Source: Stenotrophomonas sp. ISL-67
Lineage (GTDB): Bacteria; Pseudomonadota; Gammaproteobacteria; Xanthomonadales; Xanthomonadaceae
Length of the DNA stretch: 64,000 nt
Reading direction: 5' to 3'
Assembly (NCBI RefSeq): GCF_018612915.1
Contig: NZ_JAGGRL010000001.1
Span: forward strand, 532,517-596,516
Every line of letters starts with the position of its first letter. Positions within the stretch are counted from its first letter, which is position 1. Below, in pieces: positions 7,788 through 15,713 of the stretch. The notes below the pieces were generated by a model. The model ran no database searches and was not told the origin of the DNA. It saw only the letters and a program-made list of their open reading frames with translations. The position numbers were made by a program, and so were the translations under genes.

Positions 7788-9053
7788 TCAGCGGCCCGTG
7801 ACAGGCAGGTCACGACGGCCCAGTACCCAGGCCAGCGCCACGTGCAGCGGCAACAGCACCACGATCCACTGCAGGTTCACCTGCGCCTGCAGGGTCAGCC
7901 AGTGCAGCACCAGGCCCAGCAGCGAGAGCACGGCCATCGTCCACAGCGTCCAGCGGAACCACGCCCCGGGCACGCGCCCGCGCAGCAGGGTGGCCGCGCC
8001 CGGGAGCAGCAGCAGGCACAGCGGTGAGAGCTGCAGCAGGTTGCGGTTGGCCCAGGCGGCGTGGTGCGCGCTGAAGCCCCAGAGGTAGGCCAGCAGGATG
8101 CCGGCGATACCGCAGAACAGCCACAGCGGCAGGGCCAGCCCGGCCAACAGGCGCCGGCGACGCTGCAGGGCCAGCACCCCGGCGGCCAGCACCAGGCCGC
8201 ACAGCAGCCATGGCCACCAGCGCCGCGCGACTTCGGCCGGTTCCGGCGCGATGCGGTGCGGCAGCAGTTCCTGTTCGGCCTGCACCAGCGGGCGGCCATC
8301 GCTGTTGCGCACTTCCCGCAGGGCATCGGCCAGGCGCATCGGCACGAAGGCTTCCTGCCAGCGCGACAGCGGCTGGTCGGCGAACGGCCCCAGGCCGATA
8401 TCGAAGCCGAGCCACATCCACGGTGCCGGCGAGGCGAGGCGCACCGATTCGCTGCGGTAGGTGTTGCCGCGCGACCGGCCGGACAGCTGCGAGTGCAGCC
8501 CGCCGCCCAGCGCGCCGTCGATGGCGTCGCGGACCATGGTGGCGCAGTTGGCGGTGTAGTAGTCGTAGCGGTAGCGCGCGTTTTCCGGCCTGGCGCGCTC
8601 GGCCAGCGACGCGGCCAGGGTGCGGGCCTGTTCGGGGCTGAGATCCAGCCACTGCAGGTTGGCGCCACGGCCGCTGTCGCGGTAGTAGGACAGGTCCTGG
8701 TCGAGTGGCAGCGCCACCAGGTAATACATCATCTCGCCGCGCAGGAAACGGCTCACGAAGTCGGGTTCGCCGGGGTCGAAGTAACCGAAGTTGTACGACG
8801 TGGCCTGGCCGGTGACCGGGTCCACCACCACGATCGCGTCATGCCCGAAACGCTCGAAGAAAATACTGCCGGGCTGCATGGTCACGATGCCGATGCGCGG
8901 CGGCGGCGCTTCGGCCGTCGGGGTCCCGGCAATGGCTGCCGCCGGTGCGGGCTCGGCCTGCGCCAAGGCTGCCAGCGGCGAGCCGGCAACACTGGCCAGG
9001 AGCAGGAGGAACAACAGGCGGCACAACGGCCACCGCGTCAGCAGGGGCCGCAT
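7788..9053 (-). CDS. DUF4105 (Lnb-like N-terminal periplasmic) membrane protein
   Basis: About 421 residues. A signal/anchor segment (residues about 11-32) precedes a periplasmic DUF4105 domain with the conserved His71 (FERFGHDAIVV) and Cys170 (YYTANCATMVRDAID), the pair proposed as catalytic in enterococcal Lnb, a lipoprotein N-acyltransferase. Four or five membrane helices follow from about residue 285. The ATG at 9053 is preferred; a TTG four codons earlier would overlap the corC stop. The gene sits immediately after corC, the position held by lnt in E. coli, so a lipoprotein-modifying or related thioester role is attractive. That is inference; other DUF4105 proteins have unknown function. 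Confidence 0.75.
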   Translation of the reverse strand: MRPLLTRWPLCRLLFLLLLASVAGSPLAALAQAEPAPAAAIAGTPTAEAPPPRIGIVTMQPGSIFFERFGHDAIVVVDPVTGQATSYNFGYFDPGEPDFVSRFLRGEMMYYLVALPLDQDLSYYRDSGRGANLQWLDLSPEQARTLAASLAERARPENARYRYDYYTANCATMVRDAIDGALGGGLHSQLSGRSRGNTYRSESVRLASPAPWMWLGFDIGLGPFADQPLSRWQEAFVPMRLADALREVRNSDGRPLVQAEQELLPHRIAPEPAEVARRWWPWLLCGLVLAAGVLALQRRRRLLAGLALPLWLFCGIAGILLAYLWGFSAHHAAWANRNLLQLSPLCLLLLPGAATLLRGRVPGAWFRWTLWTMAVLSLLGLVLHWLTLQAQVNLQWIVVLLPLHVALAWVLGRRDLPVTGR

Positions 9054-9061
9054 GGCGTGGG

Positions 9062-9943
9062 TCAATCCTCGGTGATGGCGTCGGGCGGCAGCACGGTCAC
9101 GTGGAACGCCTGCACGCGGCGGGCATCGGCGCGCGCCACCCGGAACACGAAGCGGTCCAGGGTCAGCTCGTCGCCGGTCTCGGGCAGGTGCCCGATCGCC
9201 TCGGTGACCAGGCCACCGATGGTGTCGTAGTCGTCGTCGGGGAAGGTGGCGCCGAAACGCTCGTTGAAATCCCCGATCGGGGTCAGCGCGTCGACCACGT
9301 ACTGGCCATCGGCCTGGATCGCGATCTGCGCGGTGTGGTCTTCGGCCTCGTCATGCTCATCGTCGATCTCGCCGACGATCTGTTCCAGCACGTCTTCGAT
9401 GGTGACCAGGCCGGCAACGCCGCCGTACTCGTCCACCACGATCGCCATGTGGTTGCGCGAGAGCCGGAACTCCTTGAGCAGCACGTTGAGCTTCTTGGAT
9501 TCGGGAATCAGCACGGCCGGGCGCAGCAGCTCGCGCACGTTGGCCGGCCCGTTGTCGGCGACCACGCCGCGCAGCAGGTCCTTGGCCAGCAGCACGCCCA
9601 GGATGTCGTCCTTGTTGTCGCCATGCACGGGGAAGCGTGAATGGCCGGATTCGACCACCTGCTTCATCAGTTCAAGGAAAGGGGCTTCCACCGGCAGCGA
9701 GACCATCTGCGAGCGCGAGATCATCACGTCGCCTACGGTGAGCTCGGCGACCGAGATCGCGCCCTCCATCATGCGCAGCGTGTCGGCGGCAATCAGGCCG
9801 TCGTCGTGCGCGGTGTGCAGCACCGCCACCAGCTCGTCGCGGGTGTGGGGTTCGCCGGAAAAGGCAGAGGTCAGGCGTTCCAGCCAGCTGCGCTTCTTCT
9901 CGTTTTGCTCCGCAATGGAGCCACTACTGTCGTCTTCAGACAT
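9062..9943 (-). CDS. corC: CorC/YbeX family CBS-domain protein (Mg/Co homeostasis)
   Basis: 293-residue soluble protein with paired CBS domains (about residues 60-190, with motifs VGDVMISRSQMV and SRFPVHGDNKDDILG) and a C-terminal CorC/HlyC domain (about 205-290, VVDEYGGVAGLVTIEDVLEQIVGEI). Such proteins support Mg2+/Co2+ efflux and, as YbeX, influence rRNA processing. The ATG at 9943 is chosen because it gives the family length and start; an in-frame start further upstream would add 13 atypical residues. It lies between the secreted unknown and the DUF4105 gene in the ybeZ-ybeY operon. Confidence 0.92.
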   Translation of the reverse strand: MSEDDSSGSIAEQNEKKRSWLERLTSAFSGEPHTRDELVAVLHTAHDDGLIAADTLRMMEGAISVAELTVGDVMISRSQMVSLPVEAPFLELMKQVVESGHSRFPVHGDNKDDILGVLLAKDLLRGVVADNGPANVRELLRPAVLIPESKKLNVLLKEFRLSRNHMAIVVDEYGGVAGLVTIEDVLEQIVGEIDDEHDEAEDHTAQIAIQADGQYVVDALTPIGDFNERFGATFPDDDYDTIGGLVTEAIGHLPETGDELTLDRFVFRVARADARRVQAFHVTVLPPDAITED

Positions 9944-10007
9944 CGCTGCAAAAAAGGCACCCGGCGAGCCGGGCGTTGGCACCAGTCTAGCAGGATGCGG
10001 GCCGCTG

Positions 10008-10631
10008 TCAGCGCTCGCCCGGCGGGGTGTTCACGGACGCGGGCAGGACGCCGGCCTGGGGTGCCGGGGGGGCGGCCGGGGCCTCGTCCTCCGCCGGCAG
10101 GTCCAGGCTGTAGGTACAACCGGCCAGGGTCTTGCCCGGGTGGGTCTTGACCGTGGACAGGCTCAGGATGATCGATTCGATCATCGGCTCGCCGGTGCGG
10201 GGATCGGTCACGTCCCGGCTGACCACTTCACGGCCGGCCATGAACTTGTCCGGGTTGTCGACCCCGTCTTCCAGCGCCAGTGCCTTGGCCATCGGGCGGG
10301 GGTCGGCCACGTCCAGGATCGCCATGATGCTGGCCCCGGACACCGCCACGTACTCGGTGCGCTGGCCGAACACCGTGAGCGGCGCGGCCAGGCGGAATTC
10401 GCTCATGAACTGGTTGTTCTGCGGCAGCGGCTGCATGCCGTTGGCCACCGCTTTGAGCGGGTCGGCCACGACCGGGGCGACCGCGTCGTAGTCGGCAACG
10501 CGCTGGCGGCATTCGATCAGCGCGGGCAGGTCCAGCGGTGCAGGGGGGGCGGGCGTCGCCGGGGAGGCGGCCAGTGCCGGGATGGAAAGCAGGGCCAGCA
10601 GGCTCAGGCAAGCGGGGCGCGGAAAGGTCAT
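10008..10631 (-). CDS. Secreted protein of unknown function
   Basis: 207 residues with a clear signal peptide (hydrophobic Leu/Ala core at about residues 8-20, likely cleaved after LAA or ASPA), then a Pro/Ala-rich linker and a compact domain with two cysteines (about residues 41 and 168), which could form one disulfide. The tail is again Pro/Ala-rich. I do not recognise the family. It is inserted between ybeY (26 bases upstream) and corC (64 bases downstream) on the same strand, so it is probably co-transcribed. Periplasmic or outer-membrane-associated location is inferred from the signal peptide. Confidence 0.7.
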   Translation of the reverse strand: MTFPRPACLSLLALLSIPALAASPATPAPPAPLDLPALIECRQRVADYDAVAPVVADPLKAVANGMQPLPQNNQFMSEFRLAAPLTVFGQRTEYVAVSGASIMAILDVADPRPMAKALALEDGVDNPDKFMAGREVVSRDVTDPRTGEPMIESIILSLSTVKTHPGKTLAGCTYSLDLPAEDEAPAAPPAPQAGVLPASVNTPPGER

Positions 10632-10657
10632 GCAGGAAACGTCCGTCAGGGGGCGGC

Positions 10658-11143
10658 TCAGCGCTCGCCGGCGTAGGGGTCGGCGATGCCGAGGTCGGCC
10701 AGGATCTCGCGCTCCAGCTGTTCCATGGCCTCGGCTTCCTTGTCGTCCTCATGGTCCCAGCCCAGCAGGTGCAGCACGCCGTGCACGGTCAGGTGCGCGT
10801 AGTGGGCATTGAGCAGCTTGGCCTGTTCCATCGCTTCGGCAGCCACCACCGGCGCGCAGATCACCAGGTCGCCCAGCAGGGGGAACTTGACCCCTTTGGG
10901 CAGGCCCTCGGGGAGCTCGGCCGGAAAACTGAGCACGTTGGTGGCGTAGTCCTTGCCACGGTAGTGCCGGTTCAGCGACTGGCCTTCCTTGGCATCGACC
11001 ACGCGGATGGCCAGGTCGGCTTCGCGGATGCGACCCTTGAGCGCAGCGGCCACCCACCTGCGGAAACTCACCGCCGACGGCAACCCGGCGCGGGGCAGGG
11101 CGTAGCTGACGGCGACATCGAGTCGAATGGGGCCTTTGGTCAT
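10658..11143 (-). CDS. ybeY: Endoribonuclease YbeY
   Basis: 161-residue metal-dependent RNase needed for 16S rRNA 3'-end maturation and ribosome quality control. The zinc-binding signature [11 protein letters not shown] (about residues 127-137) is complete, and the preceding [13 protein letters not shown] segment is typical of the family. The ATG at 11143 is favoured over one eight codons earlier because it matches the usual family start. It follows ybeZ/phoH by 74 bases, the conserved order. Confidence 0.95.
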   Translation of the reverse strand: MTKGPIRLDVAVSYALPRAGLPSAVSFRRWVAAALKGRIREADLAIRVVDAKEGQSLNRHYRGKDYATNVLSFPAELPEGLPKGVKFPLLGDLVICAPVVAAEAMEQAKLLNAHYAHLTVHGVLHLLGWDHEDDKEAEAMEQLEREILADLGIADPYAGER

Positions 11144-11217
11144 GGCGGTTCCGGCAATTCTGGTCAATCAGGAAACGACAGTATCGCGCGTGTCGCGCTG
11201 CACCGCGATGGCCGCGC

Positions 11218-12201
11218 TCATTCGGCGCCCGGCTTGACCTGCTGCAGGTCGCGGCGGTCGTAGGCACTGACGATGCGCGCCACCAGCGGATGGCGCACCA
11301 CGTCGCGGGCCTCGAAGAAGGTGAAGCTCACCCCGTCCACGTCGCGCAGCACCTCGATGGCATCGCGCAGGCCGGACTTCACGTGCTTGGGCAGGTCGGT
11401 CTGGGTGAGGTCGCCGGTGACCACGGCGGTCGAACCGAAGCCCAGCCGGGTCAGGAACATTTTCATCTGCTCGACGGTGGTGTTCTGCGCCTCGTCCAGG
11501 ATCACATAGGCATCGTTGAGGGTGCGCCCGCGCATGTAAGCCAGCGGCGCGATTTCGATGACGTTCTTCTCGAGCAGCTTGAGCACCTTTTCCACGCCCA
11601 GCATTTCATACAGTGCGTCGTACAGCGGGCGCAAATAAGGATCCACCTTCTGGCTCAGGTCGCCCGGCAGGAAACCGAGCTTTTCGCCCGCTTCCACCGC
11701 CGGCCGCACCAGGATCAGGCGCTGCACCCGCGATTCGTTCAGGGCATCCACCGCGCTGGCCACGGCCAGGAAGGTCTTGCCGGTACCGGCCGGGCCAATG
11801 CCGAAATTGATGTCGTGGGTGGTGATCTGGTGCAGGTACCGCGCCTGGTTGGCGCCGCGCCCGCGCACCGTACCGCGCTTGACCTTGATGCTCACTTCCT
11901 GCGCTTCATAGCTGCGCTCCACCAGGTGCTCCACGTTGGCCTGGTTCAGGCGCAGGTGGATGGCGTGGCTGTCGAAGGGAGTATCGGCCGCCTCCAGGTA
12001 CAACGCCTCGATCAGCGCCTGTGCTTCCTCGGCCACCAGCTTCGGTCCGGTGACCCGGAAAATGTGGCCGCGGTTGGCGATTTCCACGCCGAGCTTGAGT
12101 TCGATCTGGCGCAGGTGCTCGTCGAAGGGGCCGGCCAGGTTGGCCAGGCGTTCGTTGTCTTCCGGGGCCAGGGTGAAATCGCGGTGTGCCAGTGCAGTCA
12201 T
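11218..12201 (-). CDS. ybeZ: PhoH-like ATPase YbeZ
   Basis: 327-residue PhoH-family P-loop protein. Walker A GPAGTGKT (about residues 140-147) and Walker B-like VILDEAQN (about 240) are clear. YbeZ is an ATPase and RNA-binding partner of YbeY in ribosome maturation. The ATG at 12201 gives the usual family start; an in-frame codon eight residues earlier is possible but less typical. It heads the minus-strand operon ybeZ-ybeY-unknown-corC-DUF4105-corA. Its upstream region holds four DnaA-box-like sequences, which could act on its promoter. Confidence 0.93.
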   Translation of the reverse strand: MTALAHRDFTLAPEDNERLANLAGPFDEHLRQIELKLGVEIANRGHIFRVTGPKLVAEEAQALIEALYLEAADTPFDSHAIHLRLNQANVEHLVERSYEAQEVSIKVKRGTVRGRGANQARYLHQITTHDINFGIGPAGTGKTFLAVASAVDALNESRVQRLILVRPAVEAGEKLGFLPGDLSQKVDPYLRPLYDALYEMLGVEKVLKLLEKNVIEIAPLAYMRGRTLNDAYVILDEAQNTTVEQMKMFLTRLGFGSTAVVTGDLTQTDLPKHVKSGLRDAIEVLRDVDGVSFTFFEARDVVRHPLVARIVSAYDRRDLQQVKPGAE

Positions 12202-12297
12202 TGCGTCCGGCGGCTGCGGTCGCAACGACCGTGCCGCAAACCAGGGAAAGGACGAACAGAGTAGCGCGGGCGTGGGACTGTCGCCACAGCAGCAGGG

Positions 12298-12456
12298 TTC
12301 TCCACAGCGGCTGTGCAGCAGCGGTGCAGCAACCTGTGGATAGTCGCCGACAGCCCTACTGCCGCAACGCTGAAGTGTGCATGGTCAAAAAAGCGACATC
12401 CGCCTCGGGGTTTTCCACACCGCTTGTGGGCGGCTGCGGGAGAAAGATGTGGATAA
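12298..12456. promoter_or_regulatory. Cluster of four DnaA-box-like sequences
   Basis: Four 9-mers resembling the DnaA box TTATCCACA lie within 159 bases: TTCTCCACA (12298-12306, plus), TGTGGATAG (12335-12343, minus-strand box with one mismatch), TTTTCCACA (12411-12419, plus, fits the degenerate TTWTNCACA) and TGTGGATAA (12448-12456, the exact consensus on the minus strand). In a GC-rich genome such AT-containing words should be rare. The spot is intergenic, upstream of ybeZ, and not beside dnaA/rpmH, so it is unlikely to be oriC itself; titration, reactivation or promoter control are possible roles. Confidence 0.55.
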
Positions 12457-12492
12457 CCGGCTGCATCCCCGGCGGCGCAACGGGTTCGGTCG

Positions 12493-12575
12493 GGTGATCA
12501 TTTCATGACCAGTGCGCTGCGCCCGGCGCCGCGTGACCGTTCCTTCACGGCGGCATGCGCAAGGTGATCACTTCC
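12493..12575 (+). promoter_or_regulatory. Direct-repeat candidate operator upstream of the HlyD/ABC exporter
   Basis: The 12-mer GGTGATCAYTTC occurs twice, at 12493-12504 and 12564-12575, 71 bases apart and just upstream of the exporter operon. Each contains the palindrome TGATCA, and the second copy extends to GTGATCAC. Paired sites before an efflux operon suggest binding by a repressor; in E. coli the related ybhGFSR genes answer to the TetR-type regulator CecR. No regulator gene is adjacent here. Confidence 0.4.
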
Positions 12576-12607
12576 TCAGCCGTCGTGCCCATGCCGGAGT
12601 CGCGTCG

Positions 12608-13582
12608 ATGTCCGCAGCCAGCTTCCTGTCCCTGCGTGGGGTGGTCCTGACGAGCGCGGCCCTGCTGCTATCCGGCTGCCGGTCGGAGCCGCCCGCAGCG
12701 CTCGGTACGCTGGAGTGGGACCGGATCACGGTGCCGGCGCCGGCCGCGGAAACCATCGTCGGCATCCGGGTCCGCGAGGGCCAGCAGGTGGCCACCGGTG
12801 CGGCGCTGCTGCAACTGGAGCCGGTCCGTACCGCTGCCCAGCTGCGGGCGCTGGAAGCGCAGGCCAGCCAGGCCGGGCAGGCCCTACTGGAACTGCGCGA
12901 AGGTCCGCGTCGCGAGGATATCGACCAGGCGCGGGCCAACCTGGCCGCCGCGCGGGCGCAGGCCGTGGACGCTTCTGCTTACTACACGCGCCTGCAGCCG
13001 CTGGGCCGGCAGCGGCTGGTGGCCGCCGCCGACGTGGACCGCGCCCGGGCTGCGGCCGGCAGTGCGCAGGGTGCGGTACGCGCCGCCGAGCAGGCATTGC
13101 TGGCGTTGGAACACGGCACCCGGGTGGAGCAGGTGGCGCAGGGCGAGGCCGCCCTGCAGGCGGCGCAGGCGCAGGCGGCCGCGCAGGCCGTCACCTTGCG
13201 CAAGCTCGACCTGGTGGCACCGCGGGCCGGTCGTATCGATGCGCTGCCTTACAAGCTGGGTGACCAGGCGCCGGTGGGCGCGCCGTTGGTGGTGCTGCTG
13301 GTGGGGGAGCGTCCGTACGCGCGGGTGTACCTGCCCGAGCCGTTGCGGTTGAAGGTGCGGGTGGGGCAGTCGGCCCAGGTCCACCTGCAGGGACGTGACG
13401 GGTCGTTTGCCGGGCATGTGCGCAGCATCCGCAGCGACCCGGGCTTCACTCCGTACTACGCGCTCAGCGGCGACGACGTCTCGCGGCTGAGTTGGCTGGC
13501 GGAGGTCGAACTGGACCAGACCGACGACAAGGCGGCGTTGGCCGACCTTCCCGCCGGCGTGCCGGTGCGGGTCGCGTTTTGA
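12608..13582 (+). CDS. HlyD-family periplasmic adaptor lipoprotein (YbhG-like)
   Basis: 324 residues. The N-terminus is a lipoprotein signal with lipobox LLSGC (Cys24), so the adaptor is probably lipid-anchored. A biotinyl-lipoyl-like half motif (GIRVREGQQVATGAALLQLE) leads into a long Ala/Gln-rich coiled-coil hairpin (about residues 75-190), the second lipoyl half (LVAPRAGRIDALPYKLGDQAPVGAPL) and a beta-barrel domain. This is the architecture of adaptors that join ABC exporters to the outer membrane. GGAG eight bases upstream sets the ATG at 12608. The stop overlaps the next gene. Confidence 0.88.
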   Translation: MSAASFLSLRGVVLTSAALLLSGCRSEPPAALGTLEWDRITVPAPAAETIVGIRVREGQQVATGAALLQLEPVRTAAQLRALEAQASQAGQALLELREGPRREDIDQARANLAAARAQAVDASAYYTRLQPLGRQRLVAAADVDRARAAAGSAQGAVRAAEQALLALEHGTRVEQVAQGEAALQAAQAQAAAQAVTLRKLDLVAPRAGRIDALPYKLGDQAPVGAPLVVLLVGERPYARVYLPEPLRLKVRVGQSAQVHLQGRDGSFAGHVRSIRSDPGFTPYYALSGDDVSRLSWLAEVELDQTDDKAALADLPAGVPVRVAF

Positions 13583-14565
13583 GCGACACGCGGCCCGCTG
13601 TTGTGGAGGCCGGGGCCGAAACGCTGGCCATCCGCGCGCGTGGCCTCACCCGACAGTTCGGGGCACTGGTCGCGGTGGATCATGTCGACCTGAGCGTGCC
13701 GCGCGCCACCGTGTACGGATTTCTGGGCCCGAATGGCTCGGGCAAGTCCACCACCATCCGCATGCTGTGCGGCCTGCTTACCCCGAGCGCGGGCGAGATC
13801 GAGGTGCTGGGCCTGCGCATTCCGGAGCAGGCTGAAGCGCTGCGCCGGCGCATCGGTTACATGACCCAGCGTTTCTCGCTGTTCGAAGACCTCACCGTGC
13901 GCGAGAACCTGGAGTTCCTGGCCGCAGTGCAGGACATCCCGCGCGCGCGGGCCGCGCAACGGATCGATGCGCTGGTCGAGCAGTACCACTTCCAGGACCG
14001 GCAGAAGCAGCTGGCCGGCACCCTGAGCGGGGGCCAGAAGCAGCGCCTGGCACTGGCCGGTGCGGTGATCCACGAGCCGGAGCTGCTGTTCCTGGACGAG
14101 CCGACCAGCGCGGTGGACCCCGAATCGCGGCGCGACTTCTGGGAAAAGCTGTTCGATCTGGCCGATGCCGGCACTACGCTGCTGGTTTCCACCCACTATA
14201 TGGACGAGGCCGAGCGCTGCCACCGGCTGGCGATACTCGACCAGGGCGTGCTGGTCGCCGACGGCAGCCCGGCCGAGCTCACCGCCGCCCTCGAGGGGCG
14301 AACCCTGGCGGTGCTCGCCGCGCAGCCGCGGCAGGCGCAGCGTGCGCTGGCCAGCGTACCCGGCGTGCTCAGCGTGGCGCAGATAGGTAATACGCTGCGG
14401 GTGCTGCTGGACCGGGACGAGGATGCCGAAGCGCGCCTGCAGGACGCGCTGCGTGCGGCCGGGCAGGGCGCGGACATCGTGCGCAGCACGGCCAACCTCG
14501 AGGACGTGTTCGTGTCGGCCACCCGGGGTCGCGACGCGCCGGCACCGGCAGAGGCGGCCCGGTGA
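13579..14565 (+). CDS. ABC exporter ATP-binding protein (YbhF-like, single NBD)
   Basis: 328-residue ABC ATPase with Walker A GPNGSGKST (about residues 54-62), signature LSGGQKQRLALAG, Walker B LLFLDEPTSAVDP and the switch histidine in STHYMDEA. E. coli YbhF has two nucleotide-binding domains; here only one is present. The start is uncertain: a TTG at 13579 overlapping the adaptor stop (TTGA) fits tight coupling, and a GTG at 13603 is an alternative. It would energise efflux of a drug or other amphipathic compound through the adjacent permease. Confidence 0.85.
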   Translation: MSDTRPAVVEAGAETLAIRARGLTRQFGALVAVDHVDLSVPRATVYGFLGPNGSGKSTTIRMLCGLLTPSAGEIEVLGLRIPEQAEALRRRIGYMTQRFSLFEDLTVRENLEFLAAVQDIPRARAAQRIDALVEQYHFQDRQKQLAGTLSGGQKQRLALAGAVIHEPELLFLDEPTSAVDPESRRDFWEKLFDLADAGTTLLVSTHYMDEAERCHRLAILDQGVLVADGSPAELTAALEGRTLAVLAAQPRQAQRALASVPGVLSVAQIGNTLRVLLDRDEDAEARLQDALRAAGQGADIVRSTANLEDVFVSATRGRDAPAPAEAAR

Positions 14566-15677
14566 ACCTGCGGCGGCTGTGGGCGATCGTGCTCAAGGAG
14601 CTGCGCCAGATGCGCCGCGACCGCATCACCCTGGCCATGATCGTGGGCATTCCGGTCATGCAGCTGGTCCTGTTCGGCTATGCGATCAACCTCAATCTGC
14701 GCCACCTCGATACCGGCATCGCCGATCAGGCCGGCACCTCGGCTTCGCGCGCGCTGCTGATGGACATGGTCGCCACCGGGGTGATCACGCCGACCCTGCA
14801 GGTGGACATGCCCGAACAGCTGATGACCGCGTTGCGACGCGGGCAGGTCAGCATCGGGGTGGTAATACCGGCCGATTTCGAGCGGCGCCGCTTCGACGGC
14901 CGCGAAGCGGTGCAGGTGCTGGTGGATGGCAGTGATACCGTGGTGCAGAGCGCAGCGGTGCAGCTGGCGCAGGTGCCGCTGGACGGCCAGCCGCTGCGCA
15001 ACGACCGGCCGCTGCGCGCGGGCGCGTCCGGTGCCGGTGGTCAGATCAGCGTAGTGGCGTTCTACAACCCCGAGCGGCGCTCGGCGATCAACATCGTGCC
15101 GGGGCTGATCGGGATCATCCTGACCATGACCATGGTGATGTTCACTGCGGTGGCGATCGTGCGCGAGCGCGAACGCGGCAACATGGAACTGCTGATCGCC
15201 ACGCCGCTGAGCCGCAGCGAGTTGATGGTCGGCAAGGTGCTGCCGTACGCGGCGATCGGATTGATCCAGACCACCCTGGTGCTGGTGCTTGGCATGTGGC
15301 TGTTCGAGGTGCCGATACGCGGCAGCGTGCTGGACGTCTACCTGGCAGCGGTGCTGCTGATCACCGCCAACCTGGCGCTGGGGCTGTTGATCTCGACCCG
15401 GGCGCAGTCCCAGTTCCAGGCCATGCAGATGACGATGTTCGTGTTCCTGCCGTCGATCCTGCTGTCGGGCTTCATGTTCCCGTTCGCCGGCATGCCGCGC
15501 ATCGTGCAATGGTTGGCCGAGATCCTCCCGCTGACCCATTTCCTGCGCCTGGTCCGCGGCATCATGCTGCGCGGCGCGCGCTGGTGGGAGATGTGGCCGG
15601 AGGTACTGGCGCTGCTGGGCTTCATCGTGGTGATGATGACCCTGGCGATTTTGAGATTCCGCAAGCGCCTGGATTGA
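14562..15677 (+). CDS. ABC-2 type permease (YbhS/YbhR-like)
   Basis: 371-residue ABC-2 permease: one N-terminal membrane helix (about residues 25-42), a large periplasmic domain (about 45-175) and five C-terminal helices ending in a short basic tail. The GTG start overlaps the ATPase stop (GTGA). E. coli has two permeases, YbhS and YbhR; only one is encoded here, implying a homodimer or a reduced system. The gene converges with miaB, with 36 bases between the two stops. Confidence 0.88.
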   Translation: MNLRRLWAIVLKELRQMRRDRITLAMIVGIPVMQLVLFGYAINLNLRHLDTGIADQAGTSASRALLMDMVATGVITPTLQVDMPEQLMTALRRGQVSIGVVIPADFERRRFDGREAVQVLVDGSDTVVQSAAVQLAQVPLDGQPLRNDRPLRAGASGAGGQISVVAFYNPERRSAINIVPGLIGIILTMTMVMFTAVAIVRERERGNMELLIATPLSRSELMVGKVLPYAAIGLIQTTLVLVLGMWLFEVPIRGSVLDVYLAAVLLITANLALGLLISTRAQSQFQAMQMTMFVFLPSILLSGFMFPFAGMPRIVQWLAEILPLTHFLRLVRGIMLRGARWWEMWPEVLALLGFIVVMMTLAILRFRKRLD

Positions 15678-15713
15678 TCCGGCACCGCCCTGCGTGGCTG
15701 CTGCTCCGGATCG

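Larger units (their letters stand above)
12202..12607. other. 406-base divergent intergenic region (ybeZ / hlyD)
   Basis: No gene that I can support. It contains a cluster of DnaA-box-like 9-mers (12298-12456), a repeated 12-mer GGTGATCAYTTC (12493-12504 and 12564-12575) on the hlyD side, and a Shine-Dalgarno GGAG (12595-12598) eight bases before the hlyD ATG. The region is locally more AT-rich around 12380-12460 than its surroundings. Confidence 0.6.

Noticed and set aside
12202..12607. Chromosomal origin oriC
   Set aside because: DnaA boxes are present, but no dnaA, dnaN, rpmH or gidA-type neighbour and no clear AT-rich unwinding element; a secondary DnaA site is more likely.
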